IMG/VR virus record: IMGVR_UViG_3300042868_006624 | Coordinates: 1 to 22,557 of that record | Strand: one strand, 5' to 3' | Origin: a virus | DNA: 22,557 nt | Shown here: positions 6,939 through 15,107 of the stretch, piece by piece | Position numbering within the stretch: position 1 is the first letter of the stretch | Layout of the letters: each line of letters begins with the position of its first letter | Notes under the pieces: generated by a model | Told to the model about the DNA's origin: nothing | The model's input: only the letters and a program-made list of their open reading frames with translations | The model's database searches: none | Made by a program: the position numbers and the translations under genes

Positions 6939-7875
6939 GTTCGGACAGCGAACTATGCTGGATCGTCCCTTATTCAACACTAGTTGGATACTGGGACGTT
7001 TTTGTAATTACAACTGTAGTTACTGTTGGCCGTATGCTCGTAGTGATAAACTAGATCATCAAAATTTTGAAATCTATACACGCACTGTAGACGAAATAAA
7101 ACGCCAAGCCCGGGCTAACGGCTTTACAGAATTTCATTGGAGTTTTAGTGGTGGTGAACCAACAGCATATAAACAACTTAATGATTTAGTAAAATACTTA
7201 GACGAAAAAGAAAGTAGTTATCAAAGTATTCATATGACTACTAATTTATCACCAGGTAGTAAATGGTGGAACACTTGGTGTAATAATACAGACATGTTGC
7301 AACGCCGGAGTATCACTGCTAGTTTTCACGATGAATTTGCTAAGGAACAAGAGTTTGGCGACAAGTGCTTACAATTAATTTATGAACGTGTGCATTTAAC
7401 AATTAATCAAGTTATGGTACCTGAAAAGTTTTACGAACTATATGATCGTATGGCACGATTTCATAAACGTGGAATTAATGTAACGTTAAAGCCGCAAAGC
7501 GATCCAACTGCTAGTAGTATTGTTGAAGGGTATACAACAGATATGATCAATAAAATGCAGACAGGATTTCCTCAATTGTCGAATGGAGAAGAACTATACC
7601 AAATTGCGTTATACGATTCAGACAACGCAGAGTATCTATTTGATCAAGCAGAACGATTCAATGCTTTTGATTTTAACAAATTTAAAGATTGGACTTGCAA
7701 TGCCGGATACCAAAGTGTTATAATAAGAGGTACAGAAGTAAAACGTAGTTATAGTTGCCACGATATGCCATTAGGGAATATTTTGACAGGATTTGATTTA
7801 TTTAAACAGACTCAACAATGCATCACACCTAGTTGTGTTAGCAGTGCCGACAGTAAGATTCCTAAAAGAAAATGA
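6898..7875 (+). CDS. Radical SAM protein with C-terminal cysteine domain
   Basis: With the start at the ATG at 6898 the protein has 325 residues. ATGs at 6880 and 6955 are also possible, since no strong ribosome binding site decides. Cys36-x3-Cys40-x2-Cys43 binds the radical-SAM [4Fe-4S] cluster, and Ser-Gly-Gly-Glu-Pro follows as the SAM-binding motif. Four more cysteines near the end (267, 287, 308, 313), starting with Cys-Asn-Ala-Gly, form a SPASM/twitch-like auxiliary cluster site. The same C-terminal pattern occurs in the radical SAM gene at 20712-21641. The substrate is unknown; SPASM and twitch enzymes act on peptides or on sugars and aminocyclitols. The start overlaps the glycosyltransferase-like gene by about 40 bases. 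Confidence 0.8.
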   Translation: MLSFQDIPFQKIVKFGQRTMLDRPLFNTSWILGRFCNYNCSYCWPYARSDKLDHQNFEIYTRTVDEIKRQARANGFTEFHWSFSGGEPTAYKQLNDLVKYLDEKESSYQSIHMTTNLSPGSKWWNTWCNNTDMLQRRSITASFHDEFAKEQEFGDKCLQLIYERVHLTINQVMVPEKFYELYDRMARFHKRGINVTLKPQSDPTASSIVEGYTTDMINKMQTGFPQLSNGEELYQIALYDSDNAEYLFDQAERFNAFDFNKFKDWTCNAGYQSVIIRGTEVKRSYSCHDMPLGNILTGFDLFKQTQQCITPSCVSSADSKIPKRK

Positions 7876-8531
7876 GTAGATTAATTGTTTTTGGTTGCTC
7901 GTTGGCCTACGGAGTAGGTCTAGTGGATTGCTGGCCGAAGCCGTTAAAACCTAGTAAACTATCTTGGCCACAATTAACAGCAACGGCAATGGAAAGAACA
8001 TTAGTAAATAAATCTTTTCCAGGAGCATCTAATAAACGTATATGGCATTCGATTAAAAAGTTTAAATTTAAATCTGACGATTTGGTTATTATTTCTTGGA
8101 CATTTCCTAACAGATATTCAGTAATAACGTCGCCGTGGAATACGAATGATTTGCATCATAATCATTCTGAAATAGATTTGGCATCAAAGTCTTACTATAC
8201 AGACATCTATTCTACATATGATTCATATGTAATGTCTAATCTATTTGTAGATCATGCTAATAAAATTTTACAAGGGTTGAACATAAAAGTATATAATTTA
8301 GTAGTTGAACAATACTTTAAACATATAATCGGCAAGCATGAATTAATTCCGATGTATATAGGAGTCTATGAAGAATTGTATCCTAAGGCACTAGATAATG
8401 ATCATTTAGGACAAGAAGGTCACATAGCATTTGCATCAGACCTTATGGATTATTTTGGTGAATCACATACATTAGTTGCGGTCAAACCTTATAATATTTT
8501 TAAACAACTAAAACAACTAATATGGAAATAG
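7872..8531 (+). CDS. SGNH-hydrolase-like protein
   Basis: This 219-residue protein begins with a hydrophobic strand ending Gly8-Cys-Ser10, where SGNH enzymes have Gly-Asp-Ser. Pro-Gly-Ala-Ser-Asn follows at about 54-58 and a terminal Asp-x2-His-Leu-Gly-x2-Gly-His block near 175-184. All three blocks are present, with the Ser kept and the block I Asp changed to Cys. The gene starts with ATGA on the stop of the radical SAM gene. It is the third SGNH-like gene of the + block and is clearly diverged from the one at 552-1238. An acyl-ester role on glycans is possible; loss of activity is not excluded. Confidence 0.6.
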   Translation: MSRLIVFGCSLAYGVGLVDCWPKPLKPSKLSWPQLTATAMERTLVNKSFPGASNKRIWHSIKKFKFKSDDLVIISWTFPNRYSVITSPWNTNDLHHNHSEIDLASKSYYTDIYSTYDSYVMSNLFVDHANKILQGLNIKVYNLVVEQYFKHIIGKHELIPMYIGVYEELYPKALDNDHLGQEGHIAFASDLMDYFGESHTLVAVKPYNIFKQLKQLIWK

Positions 8532-9112
8532 ATACAGAACACTTACATTACTGGATGCAGGCCATCCGTCAAAGTCCAGATCCTATGAGAACCATGGATG
8601 CGTTCTGGAGCGGACAACTTAAAAGTAAAGAATGGTTAATTACCAATTTACGTAAGAATGTTAACAAGTTTGTTACGATTGACATTCACGGTGGCTGGGT
8701 AGGAGTATTGTCTAGCATGTTGTTTCAAAGCAGTATTCCTATTAAATCTATCCGTAGTGTTGACATTGATCCTAGTTGTGAACCCATTGCTGTTATGATG
8801 AATAAGAAAGAAGAAATGGTAGGACGCTTTCGTGCAGTGACCGCAGATATGTGTGCAATCCGTAGTGATGCAGATGTTATTATTAATACAAGTTGCGAAC
8901 ATATTACACAAGAGCACTACGACTTGTGGTTAAGTGGAATGCCACATAGCAGTCTTTTAATACTTCAAAGCAATAATTACAATATACCCGAACATGTTAG
9001 GATTGCTAACAGTTTGGACGAATTTAAACAACAATGCGGCATTGATGTACTTTGGGCCGGAGAATTAGAACTGCCATTATACACTAGATACATGGTAATA
9101 GGAAAACAGTAA
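8522..9112 (+). CDS. Class I methyltransferase-like small protein
   Basis: This 196-residue protein has a Rossmann-like first half: Phe-Val-Thr-Ile-Asp-Ile-His-Gly-Gly-Trp-Val-Gly at about 50-61 is in the place of the SAM-binding Gly-rich loop, and Ser-Val-Asp81-Ile-Asp83-Pro corresponds to the acidic end of strand beta-2. Asn122-Thr-Ser-Cys-Glu-His127 sits at the motif IV position. The Gly-rich loop is unusual, so SAM binding is not assured. The start overlaps the previous gene by ten bases and the end forms TAATG with the epimerase. Its target is unknown. It may methylate a sugar or small molecule, or be a methyltransferase-fold protein with another job. Confidence 0.5.
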   Translation: MEIDTEHLHYWMQAIRQSPDPMRTMDAFWSGQLKSKEWLITNLRKNVNKFVTIDIHGGWVGVLSSMLFQSSIPIKSIRSVDIDPSCEPIAVMMNKKEEMVGRFRAVTADMCAIRSDADVIINTSCEHITQEHYDLWLSGMPHSSLLILQSNNYNIPEHVRIANSLDEFKQQCGIDVLWAGELELPLYTRYMVIGKQ

Positions 9113-10035
9113 TGAAAATTTTAATGACAGGAACAAGCGGCTTTATAGGGCAACACTTAGAGCCGTTGTTAAAAGAACAGCACGAAATATATTCTTTAAA
9201 AAGTGACCTACTAGATTTTGACGCAGTTACAAAAGAAGTGTTGGACTTTCAACCTGACATTATCGTACACCTTGCCGCACGTACAGAAGTTGAAAAGAGT
9301 TTTTATGAACAAACAACATTTAGTCAGATCAACTATGTTGGCAGTGTAAACTTAATTGAAGCCGCGTCAAAGATTCCTACTCTTAAGAATTTTGTATTTG
9401 CCAGCACCATGGAAGTCTATGGTTGGCAACCTATTAGTGATGTTGTACAAAGTGGAAAAGTTCCAGATATATTTGAAGCGTTTGATGAAAATACGTATCC
9501 TAACCCCAATGCTCCATATGCAGTGGCCAAGTACGGTGTTGAAAAGTATTTAGAATATGCACATCGTTGCTTAGACTTACCCTTTACTGCTATTAGACAA
9601 ACTAACTGTTATGGCCGCAAAGACAACGACTTCTTTGTCACCGAACAATTTATCATGCAGATGTTAACTAATCCGCATGAAGTAGAGTTTGGTTATGCAG
9701 AGCCATACCGTAACTTTATCTTTATTGATGACATGCTGAGTGCGTGGACAACTATCATTAATAATCCTACATTAGTAAACACTGGAAAGATACTAACTAT
9801 AGGACCAGACAATCCAATTAAGATTAAACACTATGCAGATATGATTGCAACAAAACTCAATTGGACAGGTAAAATTCATTGGCATCGTAAACTACATCGT
9901 CCTGGAGAAATCTATTGGTTAAACAGTAATCACAACTTGCTTACCAAGTTAACAGGGTGGATACCTCAAGTAACTTTAAGTGACGGACTAGATAAAACTA
10001 TTGAAATTTGGAGAGAGAAATTAAATGTTAAATGA
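9112..10035 (+). CDS. NAD-dependent sugar epimerase/dehydratase (extended SDR)
   Basis: This 307-residue extended SDR has Gly7-Thr-Ser-Gly-Phe-Ile-Gly13 as the NAD loop, His-Leu-Ala-Ala at about 53-56, Ala-Ser-Thr-Met-Glu-Val-Tyr-Gly with the catalytic Ser/Thr near 98-99, and Tyr136-x3-Lys140. The C-terminal domain has the Arg-Asn-Phe-Ile-Phe-Ile-Asp-Asp segment usual in nucleotide-sugar epimerases and dehydratases. It probably acts on an NDP-sugar or NDP-cyclitol, but the exact reaction cannot be read from the motifs. TAATG coupling upstream and an 11-base overlap downstream place it in the same transcription unit as the carbohydrate-type genes around it. Confidence 0.82.
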   Translation: MKILMTGTSGFIGQHLEPLLKEQHEIYSLKSDLLDFDAVTKEVLDFQPDIIVHLAARTEVEKSFYEQTTFSQINYVGSVNLIEAASKIPTLKNFVFASTMEVYGWQPISDVVQSGKVPDIFEAFDENTYPNPNAPYAVAKYGVEKYLEYAHRCLDLPFTAIRQTNCYGRKDNDFFVTEQFIMQMLTNPHEVEFGYAEPYRNFIFIDDMLSAWTTIINNPTLVNTGKILTIGPDNPIKIKHYADMIATKLNWTGKIHWHRKLHRPGEIYWLNSNHNLLTKLTGWIPQVTLSDGLDKTIEIWREKLNVK

Positions 10036-11146
10036 ATTACAAGTACATTGGGACAATAAAGTTGTCGACTACGATTTAGAAAAGTACAACTGGCCTGCGT
10101 GGGCATTGAGTGTAATTCAGGAAGTTGCTCCGCAAATTAAAGAATTAGAAACAATGCATAATTTCCTAACTCCTGCAGAAATTGTTAGAGTAGGACAGCA
10201 TGTACAAAATGCATGTAGTCGTAGAGATTTCATGGAACGCTTTGATGAGTTTGCCGAAAACATTGTGCCACAGCGTATTGGCAATAAGCGATATATGATT
10301 CAACGTCAAGGTACGCTTCGTGTTGTTATTCCTAACCAAGCAAAGGTTGGACGTAGGCTTGCATTTCATCAAGGTATTTTCGTAGGCAATGGACGTGGAT
10401 GCAGAACTATCTGGACGCCATTTACTCGTGCAGAAAAGACCAACACTATGTGGATGTTGGATCTGGCAGTTAGTCGTGAGATTACTAAAAAAGTGCTTGC
10501 TGAAAAGTGGAGTATGGAAAAGTTTGAAGAAGAAAGTTTAAAACATGCGTGGCCAGTTACACTAGACCCGGGTCAGAGCCATTTATTCTTCCAAGAACAT
10601 ATTCACGGTAACGTAAATAATGATGAAGGCTACACCCGTGTTAGTATGGATATGCGTATTCTAATTGAAGGTGAAGAATGGGGACGTAGACTACCAGGAG
10701 GTTTTATGCGTTTACCAGGCGACTACGAAGTTACAGAAGTAATGGATTATACAGGTAAAAGTTTTATTACCTATGCAGGCTGGAATAGCAAGTTTAGTAA
10801 AGACATTCCTTTACCAATGCAACGTGCTATTATTGAACCATACTGTGTTAAGAACAAAATTGCCTACACTAGTTACGAATTTGAAAATGAACATTTAGAT
10901 TGGCAACCAGGTCTTGAATATTACATCAAAGAACGCCCTGATGGAATTGTTTTGTGTAGTATGTATTGCTTAACAGATGATGTTAAACGCCGTAGCGAGT
11001 TATTGCAGTTAGCATTAGACCTGGGAGTGGAATTACATTTTGCCAATGAATTAACAAGTCTAAGAACTAAAAAAGATTTAGACAAAATCGAAACTTATCT
11101 AAACTTTGCAGTACCTAAAAAAGATCCGTATGTTTGGGAAGAATAA
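10025..11146 (+). CDS. Fused 2OG-Fe(II) oxygenase-like and LIC12192-like protein
   Basis: This 373-residue protein appears to have two parts. Residues about 1-240 resemble the 2OG-Fe(II) oxygenase of the 'sporadic carbohydrate cluster'. The first metal motif is Phe-His115-Gln-Gly117, the distal His is His194 (in His-Ile-His-Gly-Asn), and Arg205 could bind 2-oxoglutarate. The normal His-x-Asp is thus His-x-Gly, as in Fe/2OG halogenases such as BesD and WelO5. Residues about 245-365 resemble the LIC12192 family of the same cluster: Pro-Met-Gln-Arg-Ala-Ile near the start, then Asp-Gly-Ile-Val-Leu and Leu-His-Phe-Ala late. The family names are recalled, not searched. The reaction is unknown; halogenation, hydroxylation or neither are all open. 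Confidence 0.6.
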   Translation: MLNELQVHWDNKVVDYDLEKYNWPAWALSVIQEVAPQIKELETMHNFLTPAEIVRVGQHVQNACSRRDFMERFDEFAENIVPQRIGNKRYMIQRQGTLRVVIPNQAKVGRRLAFHQGIFVGNGRGCRTIWTPFTRAEKTNTMWMLDLAVSREITKKVLAEKWSMEKFEEESLKHAWPVTLDPGQSHLFFQEHIHGNVNNDEGYTRVSMDMRILIEGEEWGRRLPGGFMRLPGDYEVTEVMDYTGKSFITYAGWNSKFSKDIPLPMQRAIIEPYCVKNKIAYTSYEFENEHLDWQPGLEYYIKERPDGIVLCSMYCLTDDVKRRSELLQLALDLGVELHFANELTSLRTKKDLDKIETYLNFAVPKKDPYVWEE

Positions 11147-11658
11147 TGAGAGGACATATTGAACCACACTGGTCTAGAGATCAATTAATATCGATCAACT
11201 ACGAAAGCCAGGAAAATATACAACGTGGATTCTCTCCTATTGATTATGGGGATGTGTACTCACAAGTAGAAGTTTCCATGGACATACATAAAGGATTACA
11301 TCCGTTGTTTGATACAGTTAAATTAGAAGAATATTTTAACTGGCTGGACGCAAAAATGTATGCAATACATTGTATGAAGCCAGGCTGTGCTTTGCCAGAA
11401 CATTCTGACAAGTATCCTTATTATATTAAAACTAACAATATAAAAGACACTAATTCTATCCAGCGTGTTATTGTCTTTTTAGAAAACAAAAAGCCCGGAC
11501 ATAGATTTACACTTAATGGTGTAGAATTAGAAGACTGGGTTGCCGGAGATTGGATTAGTTGGGTAGGCACAGAAATTCACGGTGCATACAATAAAGGCAT
11601 TGAAACTCGATATACTCTACAGATTACTGGAATTATTCGCGGATTAAATCCAAGGTAA
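11146..11658 (+). CDS. Small Fe(II)/2-oxoglutarate dioxygenase
   Basis: This 170-residue protein starts at the ATG at 11146, which forms TAATG with the previous stop and has GGGAAGAA just upstream; a TTG at 11134 is the longer alternative. His86-Ser-Asp88 and the distal His145 supply the facial triad, and Arg155 in Thr-Arg-Tyr-Thr-Leu is placed to bind 2-oxoglutarate. The triad is complete, unlike that of the gene just upstream. It probably hydroxylates or desaturates a small molecule or a protein residue; the substrate is unknown. Its 3' end overlaps that of the convergent amidinotransferase by 26 bases, leaving no room for a separate terminator. Confidence 0.72.
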   Translation: MRGHIEPHWSRDQLISINYESQENIQRGFSPIDYGDVYSQVEVSMDIHKGLHPLFDTVKLEEYFNWLDAKMYAIHCMKPGCALPEHSDKYPYYIKTNNIKDTNSIQRVIVFLENKKPGHRFTLNGVELEDWVAGDWISWVGTEIHGAYNKGIETRYTLQITGIIRGLNPR

Positions 11659-12616
11659 CACAGTGAAACCCGCCGCCTAATGTGCGTTGTTGTCTTGCTG
11701 GCAGCATCGCACATTCTATTTTGTGCTTCTCTAATGCTTTTCTTAATTCGTGTTGATGATCTGGTATTGCCGCTAGATTAGAATTTACAGAAAAGATATT
11801 CATTGCTACCCACTTGCTACTATTACAATAACCCGGATAGTGTGCAACTTCGCCAGGATCTGGTGCCCATATAACGTCCCAACTTTGTAAAGGTTTAGGT
11901 AATTGGTCTACACTTTTTATTCTACTAGGATTTAATAGCATTAGGCCTTCACGTAATAAGGTAATAGTGCTGTCGATGTGCATATAACTATATACACCCT
12001 CCAATGTCCATACACGTTTATTGCCTACTAGACTTTGTAGATATTCTGCACCCTTCTTATTACCACTGTTACTGACAAGATAAATTAAATCATCGTTGAC
12101 ACGAAGTACGTTTGCCGCATCGAAACAAGGTTGTGTTTCATTCAACGCAAGTGTGTCTTTGTCTCCTAGGCAATTTAGATTATATAAGTCGTCGGTGCGA
12201 TTCAAAGGTGCTTCAATGTATCTTGCACCTAACATGTGTAAAGGTTGAAAATGCTCGTGCATAGCCAAATACTCTTTGTGTCTTGCACGTAGAGGCTGGG
12301 GAGATGCTAGTATCATATCTCTGTAAACTAGAACACTATCTCTAGGACAATAATTATAATAGTTAGGTAGTGGTGTACGTTTTGGTCTTAGTACTTCTAC
12401 ACTTTCGCCTTTAAGGAAATTGCAAAACGCTTCTAGATCTTCGTTGGCTTCATCGATGACCTGTTTAGGATAAACACCTTGTGGTATATCTTTCTCATCT
12501 TTTTTGTCTGCGTAATTAACTACACGTAAACTTACATCTAACGTAGGAATAGTTGCACCATCAGCAACTCCTACAATAACACTTTTTAACGGATCCCATT
12601 CGTTTTTACTTAACAT
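11633..12616 (-). CDS. StrB1-like amidinotransferase
   Basis: This 327-residue protein matches the L-arginine amidinotransferase family. It opens with Asn-Glu-Trp-Asp-Pro-Leu and Val-Ile-Val-Gly, the N-terminal signature of StrB1 and glycine amidinotransferases. Asp166 in Phe-Asp-Ala-Ala-Asn, His213 in His-Ile-Asp-Ser-Thr and Cys319 in Gly-Gly-Gly-Phe-His-Cys form the catalytic triad at spacings close to those of StrB1. It would move an amidino group from arginine to an amine. The ATG overlaps the stop of the aminotransferase gene by 11 bases, so the amine-making and guanidine-making steps are translationally linked. The acceptor could be an aminocyclitol, an amino sugar, glycine or another amine. 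The family call is secure; the acceptor is not. Confidence 0.85.
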   Translation of the reverse strand: MLSKNEWDPLKSVIVGVADGATIPTLDVSLRVVNYADKKDEKDIPQGVYPKQVIDEANEDLEAFCNFLKGESVEVLRPKRTPLPNYYNYCPRDSVLVYRDMILASPQPLRARHKEYLAMHEHFQPLHMLGARYIEAPLNRTDDLYNLNCLGDKDTLALNETQPCFDAANVLRVNDDLIYLVSNSGNKKGAEYLQSLVGNKRVWTLEGVYSYMHIDSTITLLREGLMLLNPSRIKSVDQLPKPLQSWDVIWAPDPGEVAHYPGYCNSSKWVAMNIFSVNSNLAAIPDHQHELRKALEKHKIECAMLPARQQRTLGGGFHCVTLDLIRE

Positions 12617-13205
12617 CTTTGAATACTTTCATTTTTGATAAATCTGGATAGTCATTGTTAGACCATATTTTAGGAGGAGTTTTCATTGCATTAACAATTT
12701 TATTCATGCCTAATTCTGCTGTTTCAGGAGTCATATAATAATGATAACCTAACATAGATATATCTTGTTCTGCCCAAGGCACATTTGGAATACGCCCATC
12801 ATAACTCATCATCTTTAATATTTTTGCGTCCTCGGGATTGTCGCATAGTATTATGCCTCCCCTGCCAAGATTGAGATGTTTTCTAAATTGAAAACTTACA
12901 CACATTAGTGTACCTTTTATATAACTGTCATTACGCCATAGTACAGCGGCATCAATTATATTTTCAGTTATGTAGTAATAGTCCTGCCACGATTCTTTTC
13001 TAAAATTCCATTGTAAATTTAATTTTATAAATGTCATAGGAACAGAAAGATATGTATTGCTAGGACAACTTGCCTGTTTTATATTCTTATATCTTAAACA
13101 TAATTCGAGAGCATGTGTGCATGAATCTGTAGCCACAGCATATGGAGCAGAATAAAATTCTGCTACTACATCTTCAAATTTAGAAACTATATCAAAGTTT
13201 GACAT
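12606..13205 (-). CDS. Short DegT/DnrJ/EryC1-type PLP aminotransferase
   Basis: This 199-residue protein has the PLP-binding core of the DegT/StrS family: Ser28-Cys-Thr30 for the cofactor phosphate, Asp85 in Asp-Ala-Ala for the pyridine nitrogen, and Lys109 in Ser-Phe-Gln-Phe-Arg-Lys for the Schiff base. The usual family length is about 370-400 residues; the C-terminal small domain and part of the N-terminus are absent. The ORF ends cleanly and no matching C-terminal remnant lies downstream, so this is a compact form rather than a frameshift. The ATG at 13205 is preferred because it keeps the overlap with the upstream gene short; a start at 13226 would add seven residues. It would aminate a keto-sugar or keto-cyclitol if active. 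Confidence 0.7.
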   Translation of the reverse strand: MSNFDIVSKFEDVVAEFYSAPYAVATDSCTHALELCLRYKNIKQASCPSNTYLSVPMTFIKLNLQWNFRKESWQDYYYITENIIDAAVLWRNDSYIKGTLMCVSFQFRKHLNLGRGGIILCDNPEDAKILKMMSYDGRIPNVPWAEQDISMLGYHYYMTPETAELGMNKIVNAMKTPPKIWSNNDYPDLSKMKVFKDVK

Positions 13206-13800
13206 ATGCTGTTCTAGGATCACCATCAGGGAATTCGCCCGGCCATATCTCGTACATTGCTAAACTTTTCTGCCATTCTTCTACATTTAGTTCCCACACA
13301 TTTTGATCACAACCTCGATAGTGTGTTTCTTTGACCCATGAAAATCTTCCTAATTCGGCTTGCATAGGAAACCATAAATTATTAACTCGCTGTTGACTAC
13401 CCATAGGATTCGCGTTACTTGTAGCAAACAACTTTTTACCCTCTCCGGCCCATTGTATGCTTATAGGTATGAAAAATTGTGTAGCACAACATTGCTGTTC
13501 TACAATAATCGTTTGCTTAGTATGTGGCCATGGTTTGTGAGTTTCACTAGTAAAAGTACAAGTCCTTGCCAGTATCCTATATGAGTTAGGACCCATAACA
13601 TCGTCAAAACTATGTATGCACACGCCTCCGATGAATTTACCGTTGTATTGTAACATCCATCCTGCCCATTCGCGTTCGTTACGAAAACAGTCAAACATTG
13701 ATTTTTGACTATTATTATTTTCGTAGCCACGTCTGTCAGCCTCTGAGTAAAACTCAGCCAAATCTAATTCAGGAGTCCATCTAATAAGTTTATACGTCAT
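13192..13800 (-). CDS. Acyltransferase-like hypothetical protein (GNAT-like)
   Basis: I do not recognise this 202-residue protein with certainty. The middle (about 45-85) runs Trp-Ala-Gly-Trp-Met-Leu-Gln-Tyr-Asn-Gly-Lys-Phe-Ile-Gly-Gly-Val, a strand pair with a turn like the central beta-sheet of GNAT acetyltransferases. The acetyl-CoA-binding Arg/Gln-x-x-Gly-x-Gly/Ala loop is not clear. No signal peptide or membrane segment is seen. It is ATGA-coupled to the glycosyltransferase/methyltransferase-like gene and overlaps the aminotransferase start. In that position N-acylation of an amino sugar would make sense, but this is only inference. Confidence 0.4.
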   Translation of the reverse strand: MTYKLIRWTPELDLAEFYSEADRRGYENNNSQKSMFDCFRNEREWAGWMLQYNGKFIGGVCIHSFDDVMGPNSYRILARTCTFTSETHKPWPHTKQTIIVEQQCCATQFFIPISIQWAGEGKKLFATSNANPMGSQQRVNNLWFPMQAELGRFSWVKETHYRGCDQNVWELNVEEWQKSLAMYEIWPGEFPDGDPRTAYVKL

Positions 13801-15107
13801 TTACTTTCAACCCAGTTACCGTTATTTGTTATACAGTATTCTTGAATTTTTGATCTTGCTTCGTTAATAGTCGATGTATCGTGTCTTATATTTGTAATAA
13901 TAAAATAGTTCATTATGGTACTAGTGTGTAAAAAGAAATTCTTTTGATCTTTTAATAATACATCGATGTTATTAATAAAATCTAAACAATGAAATTCTAC
14001 ATCTAATTTACGAATTTTATCCCAGTTTTCAAAAACTTTTAAGTTATCGTTCATTAATAGTTCTGCACTATTTTGCGCACTATCTAATCTAGGCTCTATC
14101 TCTAAACCTTTTTGTCGAGCCCACTCTTCTCCGTACTGTTGATAATTTATTCCGTCCCAATTAGAATAAAGGTCTTTCTTAAATTCAATGTTATGGTGAT
14201 TGATATCATAGAATATAATCTTTTTGGCATTACTGGTCAATGCCATGTTTTCTCCTAACAAACCGTTAGCAGGACAAATAACTACATCTCCTTGAATGTG
14301 TGGTTCGTTGCCGTCCCATTGCCACATATTCACATATTCCCATGATAAGAATTTTCCCAAAATGGATATAATTAATTTTTGAGTTTCTTCCAACTCATCG
14401 GATAACGATAATGACTTTAAGCATTTTTCAAATAATTCGGTGTCTGTGGTAGGATAAAAAAATCCTCTAGATGCTAATTTAAATCTATCTTTATCTAAAT
14501 CTAAATCATCAACAAGGTCATCAATGGCTACAAAGTTTTTATGAAAGGTAGGATATCTCCATTCTGTATCAAAGTTTACAACACGGTATCCTTTTAGAAG
14601 AGATTGTTCCATTACCTTAGTACCAAATTGAATTTCTCTAGGCACTATATTATCAGACAATGTAATACTTAACGGAGCATGACCGCAATTCATATCTCCT
14701 TGACCTCTAACAAACTCTTGCCCATTATCTTTATAGGTATCTGTAAAGTTTAATGTTTGTCCTCGAAACGTACTAGTGTTCAATATAAAACATTGCTCAT
14801 GTAAATGTGGAGTAGGATGCTCCGGATACCACATTAAATGTCCAATAACACCAATATCTTGTTCTATATTATGTAATTTTTTCCAAAGGTGATCTCTGTT
14901 TATAATAATATCACCAGCAGTTTCTACAAATAACCATTCTGCTTGGTCAAGGTACTGATTAATATCTTCATATTTGTCTACTACATATATTGGATATTTC
15001 CCTTCACTGAGTTGATGTTGTCCGGCAAGTGTTAATTGTAACATCTTGTCGTTGAGCCAATCGCTTTCAGTAGAGATCTTGACTATAATAAAAATAACCT
15101 GATTCAT
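13797..15107 (-). CDS. Two-part protein: glycosyltransferase-like N-terminus, methyltransferase-like C-terminus
   Basis: This 436-residue protein has no close match that I can name. Residues 1-200 look like a degenerate GT-A domain: a strand-rich start, Leu-Phe-Val-Glu-Thr-Ala-Gly-Asp-Ile-Ile-Ile at about 59-69 in the place of the DxD region, and His-Glu-Gln-Cys-Phe-Ile-Leu-Asn at about 103-110. Residues 270-430 look like a Rossmann domain: Asp-Val-Val-Ile-Cys-Pro-Ala-Asn-Gly-Leu-Leu-Gly as Gly-rich turn, then Ile-Ile-Phe-Tyr-Asp-Ile-Asn with the acidic strand end, as in SAM methyltransferases. The start overlaps the upstream oxygenase by 41 bases. Function in glycan assembly is inferred from the neighbours. 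Confidence 0.45.
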   Translation of the reverse strand: MNQVIFIIVKISTESDWLNDKMLQLTLAGQHQLSEGKYPIYVVDKYEDINQYLDQAEWLFVETAGDIIINRDHLWKKLHNIEQDIGVIGHLMWYPEHPTPHLHEQCFILNTSTFRGQTLNFTDTYKDNGQEFVRGQGDMNCGHAPLSITLSDNIVPREIQFGTKVMEQSLLKGYRVVNFDTEWRYPTFHKNFVAIDDLVDDLDLDKDRFKLASRGFFYPTTDTELFEKCLKSLSLSDELEETQKLIISILGKFLSWEYVNMWQWDGNEPHIQGDVVICPANGLLGENMALTSNAKKIIFYDINHHNIEFKKDLYSNWDGINYQQYGEEWARQKGLEIEPRLDSAQNSAELLMNDNLKVFENWDKIRKLDVEFHCLDFINNIDVLLKDQKNFFLHTSTIMNYFIITNIRHDTSTINEARSKIQEYCITNNGNWVESK

